A model generated the notes under the pieces. That model ran no database searches. It saw nothing but the letters and a program-made list of their open reading frames with translations, and was not told where the DNA came from. A stretch of 18,040 nucleotides of DNA from DATKMG01 sp041476565 (GTDB lineage Bacteria; Acidobacteriota; Terriglobia; Versatilivoradales; Versatilivoraceae). This document shows, piece by piece, positions 1 through 7,064 of this stretch; the first letter of the stretch is position 1; each line of letters starts with the position of its first letter. The stretch covers positions 1 through 18,040 of the forward strand of contig JBGOTQ010000132.1 in the NCBI GenBank assembly GCA_041476565.1, written 5' to 3'. A program made the translations under genes and the position numbers.

Positions 1-85
1 AGGCTGACAATATCGGGGGTGTACACTGGGCTTCGATCCTATGCCAGCGAGTTTACTTTAATGCCTTAATGGTGAGAAAGGCAGG

Positions 86-1075
86 TTAGTACCTCGTATT
101 AGGACCGGGACCATACGGACCCTGATACTTACGGAGATAGCGAAGAGAATATTCAGGGTCAGCCACTCGAATTTCAATCTTCCTCAATTTGCCGTCCCTC
201 TTGGCATTTGTTGAGTGATATTCAACCCGGTACTGGCTTCGGAATTCTGAATAGAATTTCTCCAGCCATTGCTCGCCCACATCTGGCGAATCGACGAAAG
301 CTACGTTCCCCCCTGATGCTTCGGCATAGAGCGACAACGGGGACCCTCGCACGTTGACTGACTTGGGCCGATCGAATATCCCGCCAAAGCCCTGGGTCCC
401 GCCAATACCCAGGGCATAAACCGGGTAACGGAACCTGGCGATGTGCTCCATCGTAGCCCTGCCGGCAATATCACGTCCAGGCGAAATCATCAGGAGGCCG
501 CGCTTGGAATTCCGGGCATCTCTGAGTTTGATGAGTGCCAGGTCAACAGCAAGTCCAGTCCGGGATTGACCACCTGCTCCGAGTTTCTCAAGGGGATCGT
601 CCAAGTAGTCTTCCGGAGAAATATAATCGATGACTTCTTGAGATTCATCGCTAAAAGAATTCACAAAAATCTCGTCCGGGCTCTTCATCCTCTGGGCCAG
701 AGACTTGACCCAGCCGAGAGCTAAATTGGTACCTCCCGCTCCCATTCCGCGGCTAATATCGACGAGAATGCCGATAGACACCGGCATATCCTTTTCGAAC
801 TTCAGAGAGGTGATTGTCTGAGAGATCTTGTCCTCCAGAATTTGAAAATCCCTTTGTGTCAGAGTCTCGATAGACTTTCCACTCTTGTCAAAAACGGAGA
901 AATAAAACGAGACGACTGGAGAATCTTCCTTAGTGGGGTTGGCGGATGGCCGTCCTTTCAAAGGCAAGCGCGGCCAGAGTCCTAGCATAAGGATAACTAG
1001 GCCTGAGAGGAGATACAAAGGCTGCCTGCAAAAACCCTGTCTGCCGCCCGAAGGTCTTAATGCACTGAGAGTCAC
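86..1075 (-). CDS. VWA-domain protein, acidobacterial VWFA-related type
   Basis: The 329-residue product has an N-terminal hydrophobic segment (about residues 19-35), so it is probably membrane-anchored or secreted. A beta-rich stretch follows (about 52-95, with a TQRDFQILED motif typical of this family) and then a von Willebrand A domain (about 98-285). The first metal-site motif reads D106-I-S108-R-G110, where a canonical MIDAS has DxSxS. T173 sits where the conserved threonine is expected, and the later SDG position reads SPG (198-200). The MIDAS is therefore partly degenerate. The start is GTG, chosen because a perfect AAGGAGGT Shine-Dalgarno lies 5 nt before it. Proteins of this family are abundant in Acidobacteriota and their function is unknown; adhesion or envelope roles are guesses. 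The gene appears to be transcribed alone, with about 85 bp of uninformative sequence between its stop and the left edge. Confidence 0.85.
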   Translation of the reverse strand: MTLSALRPSGGRQGFCRQPLYLLSGLVILMLGLWPRLPLKGRPSANPTKEDSPVVSFYFSVFDKSGKSIETLTQRDFQILEDKISQTITSLKFEKDMPVSIGILVDISRGMGAGGTNLALGWVKSLAQRMKSPDEIFVNSFSDESQEVIDYISPEDYLDDPLEKLGAGGQSRTGLAVDLALIKLRDARNSKRGLLMISPGRDIAGRATMEHIARFRYPVYALGIGGTQGFGGIFDRPKSVNVRGSPLSLYAEASGGNVAFVDSPDVGEQWLEKFYSEFRSQYRVEYHSTNAKRDGKLRKIEIRVADPEYSLRYLRKYQGPYGPGPNTRY

Positions 1076-1094
1076 CGCTCACCTCCTTAAGCTC

Positions 1095-1123
1095 AAAATA
1101 TCAGACCACAGCGGCAGGGTCAA
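1095..1123 (-). promoter_or_regulatory. Sigma70-like promoter of the VWA gene
   Basis: On the minus strand there is TTGACC (1123-1118), a 17-nt spacer and TATTTT (1100-1095). The predicted start of transcription near 1088 falls at the first base of the Shine-Dalgarno sequence, giving a leader of only about a dozen bases. The match is good but rests on sequence alone. Confidence 0.5.
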
Positions 1124-1261
1124 GGAGACCATTCAAACGGGGCGGAATCAAAAGTAGTGTACACACAAGACCCTGGCTTTCAGGCTTAGTCTTACCGTCC
1201 GTTTTCTTGATGCCACATCTGTATGTCGATTTGGATTGAACCAATTCTGAAATCCGGCCTT

Positions 1262-1298
1262 CGCAAAAAGGGAAGGGGCCGGGACTCGCCCGGCCCTT
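1262..1298 (-). terminator. GC-rich hairpin with T-run, terminator-like on the minus strand
   Basis: Minus-strand reading gives AAGGGCCGGG, loop CGAGT, CCCGGCCCCTT, then TCCCTTTTTG. The stem is very stable but the T-run sits several bases after it, so it is an imperfect intrinsic terminator. No coding gene lies just upstream of it on this strand: HU is about 400 bp away and has its own terminator. It may therefore end a non-coding transcript. Confidence 0.45.
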
Positions 1299-1337
1299 GA
1301 GGGATGAAGCATGCAGACGCGACACGCGGATGGCTGG

Positions 1338-1462
1338 GTCTCGCGTCAGCCTATGCCAGTTTCCAAAGCAATTATTCGGCCAAAACATACCTCTTAACCG
1401 GCTAGGGGAACCTCTCTCGTTTCAACGACTCCAGCCACTGGAGCGGCATTACAGGCTGAGAC
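1338..1462. ncRNA. Candidate structured non-coding RNA between VWA and HU genes
   Basis: A long-range helix pairs 1338-1357 with 1445-1462: GTCT/AGAC, CAGCCT/AGGCTG and ATGCC/GGCAT, 15 pairs separated by two bulges. It encloses a perfect hairpin, CTCCAG-CCA-CTGGAG (1429-1443), and a helix GTTTCC/GGGAAC (1359-1364 with 1406-1411) that pairs fully only if the plus strand is the RNA. The nearby hairpin with T-run at 1262-1298 instead favours a minus-strand transcript, so the strand is unresolved. No convincing protein ORF occupies the region. I do not recognise an Rfam family; tmRNA, RNase P and SRP signatures are absent. Confidence 0.35.
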
Positions 1463-1485
1463 GGCCTTCACTGTTGCACCTTAAA

Positions 1486-1523
1486 TGACAAATTTGTCAG
1501 ACTGCGGGTGACAGACATTGTCA
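1486..1523. promoter_or_regulatory. Two tandem TGACA/TGTCA inverted repeats, putative operator
   Basis: A perfect 14-bp palindrome, TGACA-AATT-TGTCA, occupies 1486-1499. A second inverted repeat, TGACA-GACAT-TGTCA, occupies 1509-1523. Their centres are about 23-24 bp apart, close to two helical turns. This arrangement resembles paired dimer-binding sites of a transcription factor. The factor and the regulated gene are unknown; the sites lie inside the 600-bp VWA-HU intergenic block. Confidence 0.4.
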
Positions 1524-1641
1524 TGGGTGACGAGGACCTCAACACCCAAAGAGTCCTATCTGGCTTGGAAGCGAAGGGTAATCGAGGACCAAGGAGAGGC
1601 AGGCTTTATGCGACTTCAAACCAGAGACCGGGAGAATTCAA

Positions 1642-1671
1642 GAAAAAAGAAAGGGCAGCCTAGGCTGCCCT
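1642..1671 (-). terminator. Intrinsic terminator of the HU gene
   Basis: On the minus strand a near-perfect 20-bp palindrome, AGGGCAGCC-TA-GGCTGCCCT (1671-1652), is followed directly by TTCTTTTTTCTT. It starts about 20 bp after the HU stop codon. This is a textbook rho-independent terminator. Confidence 0.88.
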
Positions 1672-1692
1672 GTGACCGAGTTTGATGCCAGT

Positions 1693-1977
1693 TTACTTCT
1701 TTCCCTTGTTCACTGCGGTCTTCAATTCTGCACCGGGAGAAAACTTGGCTACCTTCTTGGCAGGAATTTTGATCGGTTTCCCGGTTTGGGGATTCCGTCC
1801 CGTCCTGGCACTCCGTGCCCCAACAGAAAAAGTCCCGAAGCCCACCAGAGTCACACGGCCACCCTTCTTGAGCTCTCCTTCGACTCCAGACAGCACCGAA
1901 TTGATAGCTGCATCAGCCTGGGTCTTGGTAATCCCCGCGTCCTTTGCGATCTTCTCGATTAGATCAGCTTTGTTCAC
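1693..1977 (-). CDS. hup: HU-family DNA-binding protein
   Basis: The 94-residue product is full length for bacterial HU/IHF proteins. It starts MNKADLIEKIAKDAGITK, has the central GFGTFSV segment, and carries the DNA-contacting arm with ARTGRNPQTGKPIKIPAKK followed by the VAKFSPG segment. HU is a homodimeric histone-like protein that bends DNA and compacts the nucleoid. The start is GTG, preceded by AAAGGAGAGG at proper spacing; no in-frame ATG is near. The gene is a stand-alone transcription unit with its own promoter (2037-2065) and terminator (1642-1671). The lysine-rich tail is normal for the family. Confidence 0.96.
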   Translation of the reverse strand: MNKADLIEKIAKDAGITKTQADAAINSVLSGVEGELKKGGRVTLVGFGTFSVGARSARTGRNPQTGKPIKIPAKKVAKFSPGAELKTAVNKGKK

Positions 1978-2036
1978 GTTGTCCTCTCCTTTAATAAGTC
2001 ATTTCGCTGTAATCGCCATCTGACATGCGCGCCAGA

Positions 2037-2065
2037 GTTATACAATAGCGAAATCCGCTTGTCAA
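2037..2065 (-). promoter_or_regulatory. Sigma70 promoter of the HU gene
   Basis: On the minus strand there is TTGACA (2065-2060), a 17-nt spacer and TATAAC (2042-2037). This is a near-consensus housekeeping promoter and fits the high expression expected of HU. The implied leader is about 55 nt. Confidence 0.75.
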
Positions 2066-2163
2066 GCCATTTCCCGAAGATTTTTGCTGGGGAAGCCCCA
2101 TTTTTCAAGCTTCTTCCGAGCCTGCCCCGGATCATCCCACTTGGAGGCGCGCTAATTCTTCTG

Positions 2164-2192
2164 TTGACACACCAGTTCCAAATTTCCATAAT
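2164..2192 (+). promoter_or_regulatory. Sigma70 promoter of the TPR-tyrA unit
   Basis: TTGACA (2164-2169), a 17-nt spacer and CATAAT (2187-2192). Its position downstream of the ORF's upstream in-frame ATG at 2059 supports the start at 2275. It diverges from the HU promoter about 100 bp away. Confidence 0.65.
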
Positions 2193-2274
2193 CAGGTTAT
2201 CTGTTTCAGTGTTCGTTCTTGCCTTCGTGAATCCCGCAGGTAAAGACCAGAGTATCTTGAGGGGTAATGTTCCA

Positions 2275-3342
2275 ATGAGAAATCACGCTGTGCGTTCCAG
2301 TATCGTGTTGTTGGGCGGCCTTCTTTGGCTTCTCTGCATGTGTGCAGGCGCGTTGGTTGCCCAGCAGGAAGAAAAGAAAGGGGGGGAAGAGCCGGTATTA
2401 TCCATCGAAGATGCGGAGAAACAGGCCGCTAAGGCCAAGGGTGAGGGAGAATATACCAAGGAAGAATATGAAGAATTTCAGAAGCACTTGAACAACCCTG
2501 ATCTCAAGGCGCGGGCCGAAGGGTTAATCCAGTTCATCAAAGCTCATCCCAAGTCGAAGCTTGGCGAATATGGGATGACGGTTCTCCCAACGATTCTACC
2601 GCAGCTATATGAGCAAAAGAACATGAGTGCCTTGGGCAGCGTGGCAGAGAGCTTTTTGGAATTGAAACCGGAAGACCTGGCCGCGTTGGGATATGCGGTA
2701 GAGGCCTTCTATGCCGAGAAGGACTATACCAAGGCAGCCAAGTATGGAGAAGCTTTGTATGAAAAAAAGCCGACAGTGCAAATTGCTCAGCTGCTGGCAC
2801 AATCATACGACCAGCTGAAGAATGAACCTAAGTTTGCCGTGTATGCGGAGAAGTGCACGGCAGAGTTGCCGGCTAAAGACAGCTTTTATTACTCGGTGAA
2901 ATTGGCTCATTACTACGTGACTGTTCGGAAAGACGTGGGCAGAAGTGCTGCATATTTTCAGAAGGCCCTATCTGCCTATGGAGAAGAGGTTCCCCCCGGT
3001 TACAACGCCACTAGCTGGGGTCAGGAGAAGGCATTTGCTTACTCGATCATTGGCAGGAATGCTTATGACAGGAAGCAGTTTGGGGCTGCCGTTTCCGCTT
3101 ACAATAACAGCCTGAAACTCTTCCGGCAAAATGATGAGGCTTTTTACTATCTGGGGATGGGCTACTGGGGCGCCAACGATACGTTCAACGCCCTGAAGTC
3201 TTTTGCCAAGGGGTATTCCCTGAACAAGCAGTACTCTAAGATGTGCAGGGAGCGGATGGAAATTCTCTATAAAGGCCTCCACAATGGCTCGCTGGAGGGA
3301 CTTGATGCCGTTGTCCGAGCAGCAACTGCGGAGATGAAATAA
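2275..3342 (+). CDS. Exported TPR-repeat protein
   Basis: The 355-residue product has a typical Sec signal peptide: basic N-terminus, hydrophobic core to about residue 24, and a likely cut after LVA at residue 29. A charged Glu/Lys-rich linker (about 30-85) leads into helical pairs that read as tetratricopeptide repeats, clearest near the C-terminus (AFAYSIIGRNAYDRKQFGAA and the following DEAFYYLGMGYWGAN segment). TPR domains mediate protein-protein contact; the partner is unknown. The ORF is open 72 codons upstream, but I start at 2275 because the signal peptide begins there, GAGGGG lies about 10 bp before it, and a good promoter lies inside the upstream extension. It is followed after 7 bp by the TyrA-like gene, so the two are probably co-transcribed, although their functions show no clear link. 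Confidence 0.82.
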   Translation: MRNHAVRSSIVLLGGLLWLLCMCAGALVAQQEEKKGGEEPVLSIEDAEKQAAKAKGEGEYTKEEYEEFQKHLNNPDLKARAEGLIQFIKAHPKSKLGEYGMTVLPTILPQLYEQKNMSALGSVAESFLELKPEDLAALGYAVEAFYAEKDYTKAAKYGEALYEKKPTVQIAQLLAQSYDQLKNEPKFAVYAEKCTAELPAKDSFYYSVKLAHYYVTVRKDVGRSAAYFQKALSAYGEEVPPGYNATSWGQEKAFAYSIIGRNAYDRKQFGAAVSAYNNSLKLFRQNDEAFYYLGMGYWGANDTFNALKSFAKGYSLNKQYSKMCRERMEILYKGLHNGSLEGLDAVVRAATAEMK

Positions 3343-3349
3343 GCGAGGT

Positions 3350-4072
3350 ATGTCCTTGGAGCTCGGGGTCATCGGGTACGGCCGCTTTGGCCGTTTGGCT
3401 GCCACGATTTTGAGAAGAGACTTTGAGGTCTCAGTCTATGACAGAAAGACGCTTCCTCTGGAGGAAGGCATCCGTCTTGTTCCGCTGGCGAAGGCCGCCA
3501 GAAAGCCTGCCCTTTTGCTCTGCGTTCCCATCTCTGCCATCGAGGCGGTTTGCCTGCAATTAGAACCGCACCTGACCCCGGGCCAGTTGGTCCTGGATAC
3601 TTGTTCTGTCAAAGAAAAGCCCCTTCGTCTGATGAAACAAATCTTACCGCGAGGAGTAAACGTTCTGGGAACCCACCCCTTGTTCGGACCGGACAGCGCG
3701 CGTCAGGGAATTGAGGGGCACAGAATCGTCTTGTGCCCCGGCAGAGGCGCCCAGCAGCAGAAGGTAGCACGCTACCTGAAAGCTCTGGGGCTGAAAGTGA
3801 TCGTCACCAGCGCCGCCAACCACGACCGGCAAATGGCTCGTACGCAGGCGCTGTTCCATTTTTTGGCCCGGGGAGTTGCGTTGATGAAGATCAAGCTTGG
3901 CCCAATTTCAACCCCCGGACCGTCTAGGATGTTCGCGGAATTCCAGGATGTGCAGAACGATTCCCCTCAACTGTTCCGGGACATGCAACTGGAGAACTCC
4001 TTCTCGGCACATCTGCGCCGAAAGCTCATAAGAACCCTCATCCGGGTCGATCGCGAGCTCAAGAGAGATTAG
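3350..4072 (+). CDS. tyrA: Prephenate/arogenate dehydrogenase family protein (TyrA-like)
   Basis: The 240-residue product has a Rossmann NAD(P)-binding start (GVIGYGRFG, residues 6-14) and an acidic/basic pair after the second strand (YDRK, 30-33). The family hallmark GTHPLFGPD is at 107-115. A later H158-D159...Q166...H170 block matches the HD..Q..H segment of TyrA proteins. These enzymes oxidatively decarboxylate prephenate or arogenate in tyrosine synthesis. The YGRFG loop resembles plant-type arogenate dehydrogenases, but substrate and cofactor cannot be fixed from sequence alone. The protein is shorter than many TyrA enzymes, lacking an ACT domain and part of the C-terminal dimerisation region. 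The start lies 7 bp after the TPR gene with only a poorly spaced GAGG, which suggests translational coupling. Confidence 0.75.
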   Translation: MSLELGVIGYGRFGRLAATILRRDFEVSVYDRKTLPLEEGIRLVPLAKAARKPALLLCVPISAIEAVCLQLEPHLTPGQLVLDTCSVKEKPLRLMKQILPRGVNVLGTHPLFGPDSARQGIEGHRIVLCPGRGAQQQKVARYLKALGLKVIVTSAANHDRQMARTQALFHFLARGVALMKIKLGPISTPGPSRMFAEFQDVQNDSPQLFRDMQLENSFSAHLRRKLIRTLIRVDRELKRD

Positions 4073-4200
4073 AGACCGGGAGGATTGGAGATAGCGCGTT
4101 GGCAATCAAAGGTGAGGATTGAGACTCGGTGTCTGGACGTGGACGCAAGGAGACACCCCGTTCTTCACTTCATCCTATCCCTCCCTTTATTACCTCGCCT

Positions 4201-5370
4201 CTAGTAGATCCTCACTACTTCTTGCTGCACTGGTTCTCCCGTAATCACAACCATAGCGTCGTCCAGGTAGACATTGATTTCGCTGCGAATCCCAAACTCG
4301 GGTAGATAAATACCGGGTTCGATGGAAAAGCAAGTGTGAGGGAGCAACAGACGCTCGTCCCTGGTTTCCAAGCTATCCATATTCGCGCCATTGCCATGGT
4401 CTTCTTCACCGATGTTGTGCCCCGTGCGGTGGATGAAATACTCCCCGTATCCCCTCTGCTGGATGAATTCCCTGGCTACGCTATCGACCTCCCAGCCTTG
4501 AAGCGGATCAGTGGGGTAGCGGCTTTTCACAAAGGCAGAGGCCGCATCCCGAGCCCCCTTAACAATCTCCCAGATAGCAAGGTACCGGTCCGGAATGACC
4601 TCACCCAGGTATGCGACCCAGGTGTAATCACCATAAACGGCCTCCGGTTTCTGCAACTTCGCCCAGAAGTCGACCAGCAAGAGATCCCCCTTTCGGATGG
4701 GCGATGAGTTTTCCCGGCTTGGCTCATAATGGGGGTTCCCGCTGTTCTGGTTTACGGCCACGATCGGAGCCGAAAAGGAATAAAGACTATGTTCGCCGTA
4801 CTTCTCTAACATGAACTGTTGCAGTTCGTATTCTGTCACTCTGCAGCCAATCCCAAGACTATGCCTGACCCTTTCAAACGTCTCTACCAGTATTTCCATC
4901 AAACAGCGGCTGGCCTCCAAATGCATCTGGAATTGAGCCTGGCTCCAGCTCGCCTCAAAATATTGGACAAGATTGGCCGAAGAGATCACCCGACTCCCTA
5001 AACTTCGGACCATCTCCAGAGTCCCGGCGTCGACCCTCGACACATAAGGGATCGAGCCGTTGGGAGAATACTCCATGGCAATCGTGGTGGCGCCTTGGAG
5101 AACTTCTTTCAATATTTGAATCATTTCGTCCCAGCTTTTAAATGGGTGAAGACGTCCATCAAGGGATTGAAATCCGTGTTGTTCGATCCGATGGCACACG
5201 ATGGAGGGTTTTCCCCTTCGGGGAATCCAGTAAAACCAGCGGCGGGTCAGCAAATTTCCTCGTAAGCCCACCAGCTTTCTAGCGATAGGGTTCATTCCCT
5301 GGAAGTCGTAAAGCAACCAGCCATCCGAACCCATCTTCGCGAGTTGCTCTTGCACAATCTCTATCTGCAT
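4201..5370 (-). CDS. M24-family metallopeptidase (Xaa-Pro aminopeptidase-like)
   Basis: The 389-residue product has an N-terminal creatinase-like domain (about 1-140) and a C-terminal pita-bread catalytic domain (about 145-385). All five expected metal ligands are visible: D234 (LLVDFWA), D248 (YGDYTW), H318 (RTGHNIG), E351 (FSIEPGIY) and E364 (RSEINV). The enzyme is therefore predicted to be an active dinuclear-metal hydrolase removing N-terminal residues before proline, or acting on a related dipeptide. No signal peptide is seen, so it should be cytoplasmic. The ATG is preceded by GGAGG at 8 nt. It lies 87 bp downstream of the lipid kinase gene on the same strand with no clear terminator between, so the two may share a transcript. 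Confidence 0.88.
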   Translation of the reverse strand: MQIEIVQEQLAKMGSDGWLLYDFQGMNPIARKLVGLRGNLLTRRWFYWIPRRGKPSIVCHRIEQHGFQSLDGRLHPFKSWDEMIQILKEVLQGATTIAMEYSPNGSIPYVSRVDAGTLEMVRSLGSRVISSANLVQYFEASWSQAQFQMHLEASRCLMEILVETFERVRHSLGIGCRVTEYELQQFMLEKYGEHSLYSFSAPIVAVNQNSGNPHYEPSRENSSPIRKGDLLLVDFWAKLQKPEAVYGDYTWVAYLGEVIPDRYLAIWEIVKGARDAASAFVKSRYPTDPLQGWEVDSVAREFIQQRGYGEYFIHRTGHNIGEEDHGNGANMDSLETRDERLLLPHTCFSIEPGIYLPEFGIRSEINVYLDDAMVVITGEPVQQEVVRIY

Positions 5371-5457
5371 GTGCTTTCCTCCAATTTTGAAAAGTCAGCA
5401 ATTGACCTTCGTCAACGACCTTGAAGACGATTTGAGCGAATTGGTAACAGTCCGAGT

Positions 5458-6411
5458 TTATTCCTTGGGTAGGCCGGGAACGACCGAGCGTGGCACAATC
5501 AGCGACAGAGCATCCCTCTCGACTGTAAACCTCTGCGGAAGCCTCCCTGCCAGTTCCCCATCAACTTGAAACAAAACATCAGGATTCCCCTTGGCATCAA
5601 CGGTTTCTGCGCTTAGATATTTCACGTCGGGAAGAGAGGGATGCAAGCCGAAGGCTGTGAGAAAAAGATAGCTCAAATACCGCCATCGGCTCGTGCTTTG
5701 GTAGAGACAAATGTCAAACCGGTCTGAGAACAAGTCGGCTCTGGGCACAATCGAAAATGGTCCTCCGTAGTTTTTTGCGCGTCCAATCACACCAAAAGTA
5801 CCCGAGTAAGAGTTTTCCCCGACTGATAGCTCAAATGAAGGGAAAGAATAAAAAAAGAACTGTCTGAAGCCTGCGAACCAGAAAGCTCCCTTTCCCAACA
5901 ACCGTTTCAGGCGCGGATGAACCACGCTTACAATGCTGGCATCCACGCCTATTCCGGCCATCAAGACAAAGTACCGCTCTCCAACCTTCCCCAGGGCTAT
6001 CCGTCGGACTACTCCAGTGTTTACCAGGTCAAGGGATTGAGTGAATCCCGAAGGCAACCCAATTTCCTTCGCCAGCACATTAGCCGTCCCTCCCGGCATA
6101 ACTAGCAAAGGAACACGGGAATTGGCCATCCCAGTGATCACCTCGTTCACGGTGCCGTCACCGCCGGCTGCAATTATTAAATCAGGCCGGGTCCCTGCGG
6201 CTTCCCTTGCCAGCATCATGGCATGGTGGCTCCGCTCGGTAGCCCAGAAATCGACAGCGACCTCATAACTACTCAACCTTTCTTGGATCTGCTTTCTCAG
6301 GTCTCCTTGGCTGTAGCTTAGACGGCGGGCTGCGGGATTGTAAATGAGGATAGCGCGACGGCATTGCATCCGTTCAGCCGCATCTACTGAACGGTTTTGG
6401 TCAACTCTCAT
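5458..6411 (-). CDS. Diacylglycerol kinase-family lipid kinase (YegS/BmrU-like)
   Basis: The 317-residue product matches the DAGK catalytic fold. It has IYNPAAR (23-29) at the N-terminus, the nucleotide-binding GGDGTVNE (83-90), and PGGTANVLA (106-114). A beta-sandwich C-terminal domain follows, ending in an FQVDGE segment that is typical of the family. Members phosphorylate diacylglycerol, sphingoid bases or related lipids; the exact substrate cannot be told here. The length is normal. The start is uncertain: the ATG at 6411 has no good Shine-Dalgarno, and residue 15 (ATG at 6369), just before the conserved domain, is an alternative. About 87 bp downstream comes the M24 peptidase gene. Confidence 0.87.
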   Translation of the reverse strand: MRVDQNRSVDAAERMQCRRAILIYNPAARRLSYSQGDLRKQIQERLSSYEVAVDFWATERSHHAMMLAREAAGTRPDLIIAAGGDGTVNEVITGMANSRVPLLVMPGGTANVLAKEIGLPSGFTQSLDLVNTGVVRRIALGKVGERYFVLMAGIGVDASIVSVVHPRLKRLLGKGAFWFAGFRQFFFYSFPSFELSVGENSYSGTFGVIGRAKNYGGPFSIVPRADLFSDRFDICLYQSTSRWRYLSYLFLTAFGLHPSLPDVKYLSAETVDAKGNPDVLFQVDGELAGRLPQRFTVERDALSLIVPRSVVPGLPKE

Positions 6412-6749
6412 TTCTAAGAATGCTCTTTCTGTTGTGATGACTGATCTTTAGCATCACTTGTCCTCGTACTTGTTCCGGAAGCAAACACCCCCCAACGGGA
6501 CGGTGGAGACAGGTCGTGGTTGGCATAAAGGAAGCATGGCACAAAAGCAGGGCATGGGCAAGGGCGGGGTACGGTGGAAAGTGTGATAGATAAATAACTC
6601 AAACCTGGCCGTGAATTGACAGAGGCATACAATCGTGACGAGGTTGGAGGTGGGAGGCCCTTGACCTTTTAGGTTGGTGCCAGCAAACGCCTTGGGGGCC
6701 CCTACGACGCCTCTAAATCGTGCTGTAGTGCGTTACACGGGGGAATATG
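6412..6749. other. Intergenic region between lipid kinase and metK leader
   Basis: This divergent spacer holds no convincing gene. Short ORFs on both strands lack Shine-Dalgarno sites and recognisable composition. It must contain the minus-strand promoter of the lipid kinase, but I cannot pick a good -35/-10 pair. The structured element at 6750-6827 and the metK promoter follow immediately to the right. Confidence 0.5.
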
Positions 6750-6827
6750 GAGGGCTGAACTCTGCGAAGCCGCTGAGGTGGCGAAATGTCGCCTCGCAGG
6801 GTGACAGCGGTCACCCGCTCGGCCCTC
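6750..6827 (+). ncRNA. Candidate structured RNA: compact three-way junction upstream of metK
   Basis: P1 is a 9-bp helix, GAGGGCTGA (6750-6758) with TCGGCCCTC (6819-6827), containing one G-U. P2 pairs CTGCGA (6762-6767) with TCGCAG (6794-6799) and stacks on GGCGA/TCGCC (6780-6784 with 6789-6793) closed by an AATG loop, with a 12-nt bulge at 6768-6779. P3 pairs GGTGAC (6800-6805) with GTCACC (6810-6815) around loop AGCG. The P3 loop AGCG is complementary to CGCT in the P2 bulge (6771-6774), giving a possible tertiary contact. A competing hairpin AGCGG/CCGCT (6806-6810 with 6815-6819) would disrupt P1 and P3. I do not recognise a known riboswitch. It lies upstream of the likely metK promoter, so it is either a separate RNA or a leader from an unseen upstream promoter. 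Confidence 0.45.
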
Positions 6828-6864
6828 AACTTATAACTGACCCATTGCGTGCTCTCCAATTCGC

Positions 6865-6893
6865 TTGACAAATCGGGAAGGGAAAGGTATTTT
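6865..6893 (+). promoter_or_regulatory. Sigma70 promoter of metK
   Basis: TTGACA (6865-6870), a 17-nt spacer and TATTTT (6888-6893). The predicted transcript starts near 6900 and has a leader of about 165 nt before the ATG at 7065. I see no recognised SAM riboswitch in that leader. Confidence 0.65.
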
Positions 6894-7064
6894 TCGTAAG
6901 TTTGTCAATCTCTGCTGCGATTAGCCGGGTAGTGAACATCACGATTTCCCTTGTTTTGCTGCAGCTTCCTCCGCTAGATCTAGCTTTTGCTCTCCAGGGT
7001 TGGGATATGCGGAAAGGCTAATGGCAGGGCATGGATTTTTCGTTAAGGAGTGGATTTCCCAGTT

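Noticed and set aside
1101..1388. 95-aa minus-strand frame upstream of the VWA gene
   Set aside because: It runs across a strong hairpin and T-run and a promoter, and has no family resemblance or Shine-Dalgarno.
1338..1462. Cobalamin or c-di-AMP riboswitch
   Set aside because: A few short words (GCCACTGG, AGGGGAACC) resemble parts of these, but the full conserved cores are missing.
2059..2274. In-frame N-terminal extension of the TPR protein from an ATG at 2059
   Set aside because: It precedes a clear signal peptide and covers a good promoter, and the true start at 2275 has its own Shine-Dalgarno.
4128..4157. Hairpin GGTGTCT/AGACACC between tyrA and the M24 peptidase
   Set aside because: The loop is 16 nt and no T-run follows, so it is a poor terminator; chance pairing is likely.
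6900..7064. SAM riboswitch in the metK leader
   Set aside because: I looked for SAM-I, SAM-II and SAH riboswitch core sequences and saw none; only the distinct upstream fold at 6750-6827 stands out.
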